Source of the DNA: Gillisia mitskevichiae
GTDB taxonomy: Bacteria > Bacteroidota > Bacteroidia > Flavobacteriales > Flavobacteriaceae
NCBI RefSeq assembly: GCF_003634585.1
Contig: NZ_RBLG01000002.1
Location: 248,001 to 312,000, forward strand
Direction: 5' to 3'
DNA length: 64,000 nt
The notes beneath the pieces were generated by a model. That model ran no database searches. It saw only the letters and a program-made list of their open reading frames with translations, and was not told where the DNA came from. The stretch's first letter is position 1. Each line of letters starts with the position of its first letter. Both the position numbers and the translations under genes were made by a program. Shown one piece after another: positions 34,200 through 43,363 of the stretch.

Positions 34200-37100
34200 A
34201 TGCAAAATACCCTAAGGCAATTATTAAGTACTGCTAATGATATTATTTGCTCTATAAATATATCGGGCGAATTCATATGGCTTAATAAGAGTGCTAAAGA
34301 TTATTTCGGTTTTTCTTCCTCAAATCCTTCCAAGAAGAATTTTTTAGATGAGTTAAAGGAAGTAGATAAACCTAACTTTCAAGCTTTGATTACACAAATT
34401 CAATCTAAAGCCTCAAAAACCTTAAATTTTCATCCTGAATCATCGCTTAGAAATGGAACTGCTGCACGCAACTGGACCTTAACTTGGAATGAGGAGGAAA
34501 AACTTCTGTATTGTTTAGCCAATAATATTGATAAGCCATTCTTTTTGGCTGAAAATGATCGTTATCATTCACTTTTCAACAATAGTCCATATCCAAAATT
34601 GATCTATTCATCTGAATCCTTCCGGTTTTTAGATGCAAATGATCGTGCTTTTAGCACCTATGGGTATAGCAGAAAAGAGTTTATAGAAATTAGTATTAAA
34701 GACATCACTACCAAGGAAGATTTTTTAAATTTCGCTGAAGATCAGAAGGATCTTATTCAGCAAAATGAGCCGAAGCATCTGGGCATATATACTCATATTA
34801 AAAGTGATGGTGGAACCTTAAAAATAGAAATATCTGGTCAAAATTTTCCTTTAAATAATGAACCTGCAATAATTATCACTTGTCTTGATGTAACTGAACA
34901 ATTACAAAAAAATAGTTTAGAACATTTAGAGAATGAGATCATGGAAAAAGCTCTGGAAGTAGAAACTGATCTAGATTCACTTTTTCAATATTATATAAGA
35001 AGTCTTGAAGATATTTTTCCAGAGATTAAAGCTACAATTCTAAAGATAGAAGACAATAAAATATGGAACCTTGCTTCTTCCCTTCCAGAATCTTTTAAAA
35101 CGGCGATCCAAGGGGTAAACATTGGCCCAAGGGTTGGTTCTTGTGGGACAGCAGCCTTTTTAAAAAAGACAGTAATTACAAGCGATATTAGTACCGATAT
35201 ATTATGGGAAGATTTTAAGTCTTATGCTTTAAATGTAGGTTTAAAAGCCTGTTGGTCTGAACCTATTTTCAATTCTAAAAAAGAAGTTATTGCAACCTTT
35301 GCTAATTACTTTGGGACTTTACGCGAGCCCTCAGATATCGAGCTTAAAATATTTAAACGTTCTGCCAAATTAATAGGTATAATTTTCGAAAATAATGAGA
35401 AAAGCAAGGATTTAAAATTTAAAATCGAGCAATTTAATTATGTGAATCTAGCAACAAATGATGCTATATATGAGGCAGATTTTAATTTAGATACCATGGA
35501 ATGGGGATTGAGTCATCAGGCGCTATTTGGTCATAAATTAGAAAACACTACCCAACCTATTTCTCAATGGAGATTGCTTGTACATCCACATGATCTAAAG
35601 AAAAATGTAATATTATTAAGTGATTTTGCTGAAGATCCCACTAAAAAGCATTGGCACACTAAATATAGATTTAAAAGAGCAGATGGCACCTACTCGTTTG
35701 TTGAGGATAGAGCTTATGGAATTAGAGATAAAGAAGGGAATTTAGTAAGACTCATTGGAGTACTAAGAGATATAAGTCTGAACCGCTTAGAACTTCTAAA
35801 GAAAGAAGTTTTAACACACTTCAATACTATTTTTAATCGTAATAATGCTTTAAAACCTGCATTACATGAAATAACCAAATTATTATTGGATTATGGAGGT
35901 TTTAGTATTTCTGAAATTTGGCTTATAGATAGTAGCAAAACAGAACTTAATTTATACTCTACCGCTTCAAACGAAAATGGGGAGGTTTTTTACACTTCTG
36001 AAAATATTGATACTTTTAAAATTGGTGAAGGACTACCAGGCTTAGTATGGAAGAAAAAGAAAATTATTGCTTGGGATTATAAGGATACTATAAAACATAT
36101 GGTATACAGGCAATCTGCAATAAAGGCACAAATAAAAAAAGTTATGGGTGTGCCATTAATTAGACAAGGAGAACTCATAGGAGTATGGATATGTGCAGAA
36201 TCTACAGATGATAATAGCACTTTTGATACCACTAAACATATAGGTCTTGATATTGCTGAGAACTTAGCTTCAGAAATACATAGAAAACAACTAGAAGAGC
36301 AGCTATCTCATATTTTTCAACTTGCACCAGATATTATATGCACCATAGATTTTGAAGGGAAAATAAAAAAAATAAACGCTGCTGGATGTCAATTATTAGA
36401 ATACTCAGAAGAGGAATTATTAAAAATGAATTATAATGAGCTTTTAAACTCATCCAACACTGGAATATTTAATGAAACTGCTCAAACTTTCTATAATAAT
36501 AGAGATACATATAGAAATGAAAATAGATATATTACAAAATCTGGAAAAGTATTATGGTTAGACTGGAATTGCCGTGCTTCTTTAGAAGAAGGCTTAATAT
36601 ATACTGTTGTAAAAGATGTAACCGATAATAAAAAACTACGAAATTTATTAGATGATGCCTCTAAAATGGCTAGTGTTGGTAGTTGGGAGTTAGATTTAAA
36701 AAATAATTCTATTTATTGGTCTGATATTACAAGAGAAATTCTTGAAGCAGAAAAAGACTATGTTCCAATAAAAGAGGACGCTATTAACCATTATAGAAAA
36801 GACTTAAGAAAAAAGATAGATCAAACTATTTCTGAAGCCATAAAAAAAGGAGTATCATGGGATTTTGAATTCCCTATAATAACATTTAAAGGCAAAGAGA
36901 AATGGGTTCGGTCCATGGGAAAGTCTGAGTATGTAAATGGAAGGTGCATTCGTTTATATGGTAGTTTTCAAGACATTCATGAGCAAAAATCTCTCGAACT
37001 AAAATTGAAGGATACTTTAACGGAGAAAAAAGAAATTCTAGAAAGAATTAATGATGCCTTTTTTGCAGTAGACAAAAATTTTATAGTTACCTATTGGAAT

Positions 37101-37583
37101 AAAACAGCCGAGGAAATTCTTCAAACTCCAAAAGAGATTATTTTAGGTAAAAATCTTTGGGAGATTTTTGCAGATGCTGTAAACCTTCCTTCTTTTAGCT
37201 ATTATAATGAGTCGTTAAGTTCTGGAAAATCTATTCATTTTGAAGATTTTTATGAACCTGTAAAAAGTTGGTTAGATATAAGCGTTTATCCTTCTAGTAC
37301 CGGTCTTTCAGTTTATTTTAAAGATATAACACAAAAGAAAATTGCAGAGGAAAAAATTAGAATCACTACGCAACGCTTAAAGGATATTGCATGGCAACAG
37401 TCCCATTCCGTTCGTGCTCCTGTTGCGAGATTAATGGCAATAATTGATCTAATAAAGAACGGGAATTTAAATCTTGCTGAAAAAGAAGAGCTTTTTACAG
37501 AGATCTTAAATTCATCTGAGGAAATTGATGTGATAATTCGTGATATCTCTGAAAAAACAGATACTATTAATTTTGAAAAATAA
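34200..37583 (+). CDS. Multi-PAS/GAF sensor protein with DHp helix but no HATPase domain
   Basis: About 1127 residues from the ATG at 34200 (a GTG lies 11 codons upstream). Domains in order: PAS, PAS, GAF (about 255-390), PAS_3, GAF (about 545-685), PAS, PAS_3, PAS, then a phosphoacceptor-type helix with WQQSHSVRAPVARLMAIIDLI. The protein ends 58 residues after that His, so the ATP-binding kinase domain is missing. No membrane helix is seen, so it should be cytosolic. A CheY-like receiver follows 44 bases downstream. It may be phosphorylated by another kinase or act as a signalling scaffold. Confidence 0.85.
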   Translation: MQNTLRQLLSTANDIICSINISGEFIWLNKSAKDYFGFSSSNPSKKNFLDELKEVDKPNFQALITQIQSKASKTLNFHPESSLRNGTAARNWTLTWNEEEKLLYCLANNIDKPFFLAENDRYHSLFNNSPYPKLIYSSESFRFLDANDRAFSTYGYSRKEFIEISIKDITTKEDFLNFAEDQKDLIQQNEPKHLGIYTHIKSDGGTLKIEISGQNFPLNNEPAIIITCLDVTEQLQKNSLEHLENEIMEKALEVETDLDSLFQYYIRSLEDIFPEIKATILKIEDNKIWNLASSLPESFKTAIQGVNIGPRVGSCGTAAFLKKTVITSDISTDILWEDFKSYALNVGLKACWSEPIFNSKKEVIATFANYFGTLREPSDIELKIFKRSAKLIGIIFENNEKSKDLKFKIEQFNYVNLATNDAIYEADFNLDTMEWGLSHQALFGHKLENTTQPISQWRLLVHPHDLKKNVILLSDFAEDPTKKHWHTKYRFKRADGTYSFVEDRAYGIRDKEGNLVRLIGVLRDISLNRLELLKKEVLTHFNTIFNRNNALKPALHEITKLLLDYGGFSISEIWLIDSSKTELNLYSTASNENGEVFYTSENIDTFKIGEGLPGLVWKKKKIIAWDYKDTIKHMVYRQSAIKAQIKKVMGVPLIRQGELIGVWICAESTDDNSTFDTTKHIGLDIAENLASEIHRKQLEEQLSHIFQLAPDIICTIDFEGKIKKINAAGCQLLEYSEEELLKMNYNELLNSSNTGIFNETAQTFYNNRDTYRNENRYITKSGKVLWLDWNCRASLEEGLIYTVVKDVTDNKKLRNLLDDASKMASVGSWELDLKNNSIYWSDITREILEAEKDYVPIKEDAINHYRKDLRKKIDQTISEAIKKGVSWDFEFPIITFKGKEKWVRSMGKSEYVNGRCIRLYGSFQDIHEQKSLELKLKDTLTEKKEILERINDAFFAVDKNFIVTYWNKTAEEILQTPKEIILGKNLWEIFADAVNLPSFSYYNESLSSGKSIHFEDFYEPVKSWLDISVYPSSTGLSVYFKDITQKKIAEEKIRITTQRLKDIAWQQSHSVRAPVARLMAIIDLIKNGNLNLAEKEELFTEILNSSEEIDVIIRDISEKTDTINFEK

Positions 37584-37627
37584 ACGAAATACACGTTTAA
37601 CATTCTATTAAAAAGAGACTCTATTAG

Positions 37628-38011
37628 ATGATTAAAAAAGTACTGATTATTGATGATGACAACATTATTAGAAAAATAACATCACAAATGGTTAAGGTCT
37701 CTAAACTCTCTACTTCTGAGCCACTTTTGTTTAAAAATGGTTTAGAGGCATATAATTACCTAACTACTGAAAAGGACCAGGAATATAGATATATTCTTTT
37801 TTTAGATATTAACATGCCAGTGATGGATGGATGGACTTTCCTTAAAAGATTAGAAGAAGAAGATCTAGTTAAAGAAAAGCTTATTTATTTATTTACTTCT
37901 TCTGTAGATAGAGCAGATCATTGTAGAGGAAAAAATAATAAATATGTGAAAGACATAATTACTAAACCATTGACTATTGGTAAAATAGAAAATATAATTA
38001 AAGCTCTTTAG
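37628..38011 (+). CDS. Single-domain response regulator (CheY/Rcp1-like)
   Basis: A 127-residue receiver with no output domain. The acidic pocket is DDD at 9-11, the phosphoacceptor is Asp60 in FLDINMPVMDGW, with Thr90/Ser91 and Lys113 (TKPL). It lies 44 bases after the PAS sensor, its likely partner. It resembles the receiver at 56852, which also follows a PAS protein. Confidence 0.92.
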   Translation: MIKKVLIIDDDNIIRKITSQMVKVSKLSTSEPLLFKNGLEAYNYLTTEKDQEYRYILFLDINMPVMDGWTFLKRLEEEDLVKEKLIYLFTSSVDRADHCRGKNNKYVKDIITKPLTIGKIENIIKAL

Positions 38012-38164
38012 TATTTACATTCCTAAGGAATTTTGATGTTTGAAGAAAATATGAATGTGTATAAAATATGTTATTTGTACCAATTACCATTACAAAAAAT
38101 CTAATTTTGAGATTAAAAAATTTAAATAAGGTTTCAATCGAACCACATTTTAGTTAACTTTATT

Positions 38165-38191
38165 CCCCCTCCCCCCATAGTTTAACTCCCC
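38165..38191. other. C-rich tract before the Pycsar-like gene (minus strand G-rich)
   Basis: CCCCCTCCCCCC at 38165-38176 and CCCC at 38188-38191 stand out in AT-rich DNA; the minus strand could form a G-quadruplex. It lies 57-83 bases upstream of the next start. Shorter CCCC pairs recur before the OmpA gene (39296-39311 and 39446-39461). Confidence 0.5.
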
Positions 38192-38247
38192 AAAGTTTAA
38201 GAATTGATAAATTCAAAAGAACAATTTGAATTATAACTTAATATTTT

Positions 38248-38808
38248 ATGGAGCAAACAGCACCTCTAATAAAAGATCAAAAGATAAAAAACAAGCACAC
38301 AGATGATCTTATAGATCATTACTGGGGTAGTATTAATTACGTAACAAGTCTTATTAAGGCATCAGAATTAAAAGCTGGTCTTATATTAACCTTCTATGGG
38401 ATCTTACTAAACTTTATTTACCAAAGTTGGGGTATGATTATCACAGAGGTTTCTAACGATTTACTATTCGACGTGCTTGTTGGATTTTGGTTTTGTTGTA
38501 CGGCAGCATCAATCTTCTTTAGTATACGTTGTTTTATGCCTAAAATAGAAGGTAATTACGATAAGAATATTTTCTTTTTTGGCGATGTTATTTCCAAATT
38601 TGGAGACATTAAGCAATTTGCAAAGACCTTTTATACTGTGAGCCTTGATGAGGATCAGCTCTTTGAGCAATTAGGAGAGCAAATTTATATTATTTCAAAA
38701 ATTGCAGCCTGGAAATTTAGAAATGTAAAAAGAGCAATCCTTCTTTTAGCATTAGGGCTTCTTCTATTGCTAGTGGTAGTAGTGTATTACATACTTGCAA
38801 CAATTTAA
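38248..38808 (+). CDS. Pycsar effector-like membrane protein (PycTM, DUF5706)
   Basis: A 186-residue membrane protein matching the Pycsar effector family: SLIKASELKAGLILTFYGILLNFIY, a second helix with CCTAASIFFSIRCFMPKIEG, the block NIFFFGDVISKFGDIKQFAKTF, and IYIISKIAAWKFRNVKRAI before a last helix (160-184). In complete Pycsar systems this protein damages the membrane when a uridylate cyclase makes cCMP or cUMP in infected cells. No cyclase gene lies within about 10 kb either side, so this copy is an orphan or has a housekeeping role. The upstream 236 bases hold a C-rich tract. Confidence 0.8.
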   Translation: MEQTAPLIKDQKIKNKHTDDLIDHYWGSINYVTSLIKASELKAGLILTFYGILLNFIYQSWGMIITEVSNDLLFDVLVGFWFCCTAASIFFSIRCFMPKIEGNYDKNIFFFGDVISKFGDIKQFAKTFYTVSLDEDQLFEQLGEQIYIISKIAAWKFRNVKRAILLLALGLLLLLVVVVYYILATI

Positions 38809-38872
38809 TTAATTCTATAACTGTAAATAATTGTATATAATTTTTTTAGACAGCTAATTAAAATTTAATAAA

Positions 38873-39208
38873 ATGAAAAATGAATCAAAATACTGGTCCA
38901 AAGAAGAATTAAAAGTTTACATCTTATTGCTTTGCGCCAAGGCAGACTCAGTTGAAACCATTGAAGAGATCAATATGATAAGATCTAAAATAGATCCTGA
39001 AACCTTTGATAGACTATATAATGAGTTCAGCTGTGATGATGAAGATAATTGTCTGGACAAAATACAGTCGGCAATTGCCAAACATGAATATTCTAATAAG
39101 GAAATTATCGGGTTAAGAAAAGAAATACATGCAGTCTTCTTAACAGATAAAAAATTTAATATGAAAGAACGAAACCTAGATAGAATCCTAGATAGCATGC
39201 TTTATTAG
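38873..39208 (+). CDS. Small acidic all-alpha protein, possibly TerB-like
   Basis: A 111-residue soluble protein. The pattern YILLLCAKADSVETIEEINMIRSKI, then DKKFNMKERNLDRILDSML recalls the TerB fold (helical pairs with D-x-x-E spacing), but I do not recognise a close family. It starts 64 bases after the PycTM-like gene on the same strand and may be cotranscribed with it. It could be a partner of that membrane protein; this is inference from position. Confidence 0.65.
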   Translation: MKNESKYWSKEELKVYILLLCAKADSVETIEEINMIRSKIDPETFDRLYNEFSCDDEDNCLDKIQSAIAKHEYSNKEIIGLRKEIHAVFLTDKKFNMKERNLDRILDSMLY

Positions 39209-39532
39209 AAAAGCTTGAAACAAGTTTAATAAGAAAGTAAAAGTTGTTTAAATTTAAATTTTTATGAAATTTAAATCAATAACCTATTTTTTCCCTAAAC
39301 CCCACTAATGAACACTTAAAACTCTATTAATCAATATATTAAATAATTAGATATTAGGTTTTTATTTAATCTAATTTAGAATTTTCATCAAATATTCAGT
39401 AAATTTATAAACTTAGTTTTATAAAGAATTAAAAGCCAATTTCTTCCCCACTTTCCCCTTTCATTTTTAGAACTAGATTATTGAATTTCGAAAATAAAAA
39501 GTCTAAAAATAAATTCTAAAGTTTATATTATT
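39209..39532. other. Intergenic region before the OmpA-family gene
   Basis: A 324-base AT-rich gap with two C-rich patches (CCCTAAACCCC at about 39298-39308 and CCCCACTTTCCCC at about 39446-39458). No ORF, tRNA or clear terminator is visible. The patches echo the tract at 38165. Confidence 0.4.
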
Positions 39533-40816
39533 ATGAGAAGCAAAGTATATTTACGAATTCTTGTGCTTATGCTCATGACGTTTTTTATGTCTGTAAATAT
39601 TGAAGCACAAATCTTAGAAAAGCTAGGAAAGAAGGCAGAGAAAGTTGTAAACAGGAAACTTGAGAAAAAAACAGAAGAAGAAACTAGTAAGGCCATGGAT
39701 ACTATTCTAGGTAATAAAGGAAGTCAAAAATCTAGTTCTGGTGTTGTTGATAGTCCTGAAAAACCAAATAGTTCAACCGTTCCTAGTACAAAAAAAGAAG
39801 AAATCTCCCTCTACACAAAATCAGATTGGGTGGCAGGAGAAAATCTAATTTTATTTGATGATTACAGCAACGATGCTGTAGGAGATTTACCTAAAGCATG
39901 GAACTCCAATGGTAATGGACAACTTATAACATTGAACAACAATTCAGAGCAAAAATGGCTACGACTATATAATCGTGCTTATTATGAACCTGATCTTCCT
40001 AAAGAATTACCTGAGAATTTTACAATTGAATTTGATTTAGCCACTTATGGTATCTCAAAAAAGAATACTTCGCAAACCGCTAATTTTTATATTTATGTAG
40101 GTGATGGGAAAAGCCCTTTGAAATATGGAAACACTTATCTCTCAGCAAATATTTCCCCTTTTCAAGATTGGGTAAAGAAACAAGATTTTGTTTCATGGGA
40201 TAAAGGAGAAGTTGTGAGAGGTAGTAATGAAAAAGATATTCGAGAAGCTATTTTAAATGGAGCTCACATTGGGATATCAGTTAAAGGACCGCGTTATAGA
40301 ATGTATGTTAATGGAGAGAAAGTTTTGGATTTTCCAAGAGCAATTAGAGAGGGAACTAATTATGCGAGTATCCTTTTTTATTGCTATGGTGTTGGAGATG
40401 ATAATCAGAATGTACTAATTAGTAATTTACGGGTAGCGGAAGGTTTTCCTGAACCTGCAGAGAGTTTATTTAAGACAGGTAGTTTTTCTACTACAGCAAT
40501 TACCTTTGATGTCAATTCAGCTCAATTAAAACCAGAAGCATATGGTATTTTAAGAGAGATTTCTAAAGCTCTAAAATCAGAATCAGCTAAAAATTGTATT
40601 ATAATTGGACACACAGATAGTGATGGAAATGATGATAATAATATGGAACTTTCCATGCGCCGTGCGTCTTCTGTTAAAGAGGCACTAATAAAAGAATTTG
40701 GTATAGAACCCAATAGGTTAACTACAAAAGGAAAAGGAGAAACAGAGCCAATAACCTTTAATAATTCTGTTTTAGAAAAAGCTAAAAATAGAAGAACAGA
40801 ATTTGTTCTCAACTGA
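39533..40816 (+). CDS. OmpA-family outer-membrane protein with LamG-like middle domain
   Basis: A 427-residue exported protein. A signal peptide ending in EAQ is followed by a charged helical stretch (KLGKKAEKVVNRKLEKKTEEE), a Ser/Pro linker, a beta-sandwich domain (about 100-300, with LILFDDYSNDAVGDLPKAW and YRMYVNGEKVLDFPRA) and a C-terminal OmpA peptidoglycan-binding domain (FDVNSAQLKPEAYGIL, GHTDSDGNDDNN, LSMRRASSVKEAL, KGKGETEPI). It probably tethers the envelope to peptidoglycan. The middle domain may bind carbohydrate. Confidence 0.85.
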   Translation: MRSKVYLRILVLMLMTFFMSVNIEAQILEKLGKKAEKVVNRKLEKKTEEETSKAMDTILGNKGSQKSSSGVVDSPEKPNSSTVPSTKKEEISLYTKSDWVAGENLILFDDYSNDAVGDLPKAWNSNGNGQLITLNNNSEQKWLRLYNRAYYEPDLPKELPENFTIEFDLATYGISKKNTSQTANFYIYVGDGKSPLKYGNTYLSANISPFQDWVKKQDFVSWDKGEVVRGSNEKDIREAILNGAHIGISVKGPRYRMYVNGEKVLDFPRAIREGTNYASILFYCYGVGDDNQNVLISNLRVAEGFPEPAESLFKTGSFSTTAITFDVNSAQLKPEAYGILREISKALKSESAKNCIIIGHTDSDGNDDNNMELSMRRASSVKEALIKEFGIEPNRLTTKGKGETEPITFNNSVLEKAKNRRTEFVLN

Positions 40817-40950
40817 TAGTCATGACTTTAAATAAACATAACAAAATTTAACACTACTTCATTCTCTTAAACTGCAATTAATAATTTAGTTTATTAGGAA
40901 AAGAGTTAACTTGAGTTCCTATTTATAGATTTCATTTATTTAAAAAACTC

Positions 40951-41427
40951 ATGCCAAAATTCAATTTTAATATTCTCATTATTGTTGCTATTTGTGTATT
41001 TACAATGAGCTGTAATAAAACTGCTACAGTAGAAGCTCTGCCAGATCCAGTTGTAGATAAAACCCTCAAAAAAAGTGAGTTAGAGAAAGAAATAGACATT
41101 AAAAGATCCTATTGTTTTAGAAATGAAACAGCATTTAAAGATAATCTGGAAAATATTGATATTCTTGAATTAAAATTAGATGTTATTGGTAATTCTGTTT
41201 CGGGAATCTATAATTGGCTTCCTAAATTTAAGGACAGACGAGAAGGGACAATAACTGGACTAATTGAGAAAAATATTATCAAGGGCAAATATCATTTTAC
41301 TCAAGAAGGTAAAGAACAAACTATTCCCATTACAATAAAATTAAATGAAGATTCTGTTATAATATCTGATGATAAAAAGGGAGTTGGAATTGGCGCTGTA
41401 ATTAGCAGAACAAACTGTTCCCTTTAA
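40951..41427 (+). CDS. Small lipoprotein of unknown function
   Basis: A 158-residue lipoprotein with lipobox FTMSC (Cys21). The mature part is a small beta-rich domain (SVSGIYNWLPKFKDRREGTITGLIEKNIIKGKYHFTQEG) like many Bacteroidota lipoproteins of unknown role. It is 134 bases after the OmpA gene on the same strand and ends 13 bases from the convergent TauE gene. No function is assigned. Confidence 0.75.
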   Translation: MPKFNFNILIIVAICVFTMSCNKTATVEALPDPVVDKTLKKSELEKEIDIKRSYCFRNETAFKDNLENIDILELKLDVIGNSVSGIYNWLPKFKDRREGTITGLIEKNIIKGKYHFTQEGKEQTIPITIKLNEDSVIISDDKKGVGIGAVISRTNCSL

Positions 41428-41440
41428 GTATTAAATGAAC

Positions 41441-42169
41441 TTACTTCGCTATAAGCACGATTCCTGAAAAAAATAATAATGTTAGTAATGCTTTTTTAAA
41501 GTAGTATTCGTCTATTTTAGAGTACACCAATTTTCCTGTATATTGTGCTAAAAGAAAAACTGGGAAGATGATTAAAGCTACTTTCCAATGAGCCAAAGTT
41601 AAAATCCCACTTAAACTTAGCATAGGAATTCTCACTAAAGTAATTAAGCCCATTATTCCAATCATCGTGGCTCTAAAGGTACTTATATCTACGGCCATGT
41701 TCTTTACAGATATTACATACAATGGCCCACCGGTAGAAAATACTCCAGAAAAGAAACCGCCTAAAACCCCTAAAATAGAAACAGATTTCCTTCCTATTTT
41801 AAAATTAGTTTTTATAAATATTGCGTAAACAACATATAGAATTATAAAAATCCCTAAACCTTTCTTTAGAAGAATAGGGTTTGTTAAAGTTAGAACTAGA
41901 ATTCCTATTATAACTCCAATTATTGTAGGTATTGCAAGTTTAGCAATTATAGTAAAGTCTATATTTTTCCATTCCTTTTTTATTAGAAAAATACTAGAAA
42001 AAATATAGAATATAGATATATAGGCAATAGCATCTGGAAGAGCTATACTTATTAATAATATTGGTAAAGCTATTAAGGAGCCTGCAAAACCAACAACGGT
42101 CTGAACAAAAAAACCGAAAAATATCGCCAGAGCCACAATTAAATAGATATCTATTTCCATAATATTCAT
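41441..42169 (-). CDS. TauE/SafE-family anion permease
   Basis: A polytopic membrane protein of the sulfite exporter TauE/SafE family (PF01925), about 242 residues from the ATG at 42169; a longer frame to 42244 lacks support because it only adds a polar leader. Family features are FGFFVQTVVGFAGSLIALPILL in the first helices and GVLGGFFSGVFSTGGPLYVISV in the second repeat. Substrates are organosulfonates, sulfite or other small anions. It is divergent from an Lrp-type regulator that may control it. Confidence 0.85.
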   Translation of the reverse strand: MNIMEIDIYLIVALAIFFGFFVQTVVGFAGSLIALPILLISIALPDAIAYISIFYIFSSIFLIKKEWKNIDFTIIAKLAIPTIIGVIIGILVLTLTNPILLKKGLGIFIILYVVYAIFIKTNFKIGRKSVSILGVLGGFFSGVFSTGGPLYVISVKNMAVDISTFRATMIGIMGLITLVRIPMLSLSGILTLAHWKVALIIFPVFLLAQYTGKLVYSKIDEYYFKKALLTLLFFSGIVLIAK

Positions 42170-42282
42170 AAAATTTTCCACAAAATTACATGGTAGATAA
42201 ACACTTATGAAATTGAAAAAACGGGAAAAATCGACTATGTCCAACTATAAGATGTAATTTTATAAGATAAACACATTATTCA

Positions 42283-42696
42283 ATGTTAGATAAAATAGAT
42301 CTAAAAATTATAGAGGTATTACATCAAAATTCGCGAGCCTCCTTTGTTGAAATTGGAAAACTAATACCACTCTCAGCATCTTCAGTTAGGGAACGAATTC
42401 AAAAATTAGAGGAATTGGAAATAATTAAAGCTTATACTCTAAAAGTAGATTATTCCAAAATGGGTTATGGCTTAGAGGTTTTTATAATGATTAAATTATT
42501 TAGCGGGAAATTAGAAAGCTTCATGGCAGCTTTGGATTCCTTTCCTGAAATTAAAAGGGCTATACGTATAACTGGTTCTCATAATATACATATGAAGGTG
42601 GTTTTAAAAGATCAGTTACATCTGCAAAGATTTATAGATATGCTTATAAAATATGGAGAACCCACTACTCAACTAATACTATCGGAGTTGAAATAG
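42283..42696 (+). CDS. Lrp/AsnC-family transcriptional regulator
   Basis: A 137-residue regulator: an N-terminal winged helix (LDKIDLKIIEVLHQNSRASFVEIGKLIPLSASSVRERIQKLEE) and a C-terminal RAM ligand domain (FIMIKLFSGKLESFMAALDSFPEIKRAIRITGSHNIHMKV). The effector is probably an amino acid or similar acid. It diverges from the TauE permease gene with about 110 bases between starts, so that gene is the likely target. Confidence 0.92.
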   Translation: MLDKIDLKIIEVLHQNSRASFVEIGKLIPLSASSVRERIQKLEELEIIKAYTLKVDYSKMGYGLEVFIMIKLFSGKLESFMAALDSFPEIKRAIRITGSHNIHMKVVLKDQLHLQRFIDMLIKYGEPTTQLILSELK

Positions 42697-42871
42697 TTTG
42701 AAAATTTACTCTTTATCGATTATATAATAAACTTCATAGAAGATGATCAATAATTCAGTGAAACTTTAGTTTTTAATTCTACTTTTACAATCCCAAATAC
42801 TACACATACACATCTTAACTGCTTCTAATGCATGTATTGGCATAATTTAATTTTACACTAAAATTGAACTT

Positions 42872-43123
42872 ATGAATACTATTTTAGAACCAAAAACACC
42901 TATAGATCCCATTTCATATATCACTGCAATAAAAATGCATGTGGATGAACTTTATGAAAAACAAGAGATTTTCGGACTTTCCTTAGAAACTTTAGAATTA
43001 ACAAGACGGTTTTATAATTTATATACTCCATTAGAACAAGTAGATAATTTGACTCCCTTTGCAATTAATCAACTATTATCGATATCACAACATCTAGAAC
43101 GTAATCTAGTAAAAGAATCTTAA
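42872..43123 (+). CDS. Small protein of unknown function
   Basis: An 83-residue, largely helical protein (YITAIKMHVDELYEKQEIFGLSLETLELTRRFYNLYTPLEQ) with no signal or membrane segment. I do not recognise a family. The composition and clean ATG suggest a real gene. It stands alone between the Lrp gene and tRNA-Arg. Confidence 0.6.
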   Translation: MNTILEPKTPIDPISYITAIKMHVDELYEKQEIFGLSLETLELTRRFYNLYTPLEQVDNLTPFAINQLLSISQHLERNLVKES

Positions 43124-43207
43124 AAAAATATTTTTTAGGTTTGAGTCTGAATTTTAAGCAGTTAGCAATAGCTGCTTATTTATTTTAAATTTTTGATGAA
43201 AAAAACC

Positions 43208-43237
43208 TTGTTTTAAATATAAAGTAAGTTATATTTG
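43208..43237 (+). promoter_or_regulatory. Promoter of tRNA-Arg
   Basis: TTG at 43208-43210 and TATATTTG at 43230-43237, with 19 bases between, match the Bacteroidota consensus. The tRNA begins 13 bases after the -7 element. Confidence 0.75.
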
Positions 43238-43249
43238 CACCGCGAAATC

Positions 43250-43323
43250 GGTCGCGTAGCTCAGTTGGATAGAGCACCTGCCTTCTAAGCAGGCGGTCCC
43301 AGGTTCGAATCCTGGCGCGATCA
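43250..43323 (+). tRNA. tRNA-Arg (anticodon TCT)
   Basis: A 74-nt tRNA with acceptor arms GGTCGCG and CGCGATC and discriminator A. The anticodon TCT at 43284-43286 sits in a CCTGC/GCAGG stem; the T arm is CCAGGTTCGAATCCTGG. CCA is not encoded. It reads AGA/AGG. Confidence 0.97.
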
Positions 43324-43333
43324 CTTTGTAATT

Positions 43334-43363
43334 AAAAGCCCTTGTTTTTACGAGGGCTTTTTT
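43334..43363 (+). terminator. Terminator of tRNA-Arg
   Basis: AAAAGCCCT (43334-43342) pairs with AGGGCTTTT (43353-43361) and continues into a T-run. It lies 10 bases after the tRNA. Confidence 0.85.

Noticed and set aside
34200-40816. Complete Pycsar defence system
   Set aside because: The effector-like gene is present but no nucleotide cyclase is found; the PAS/GAF protein has no cyclase domain.
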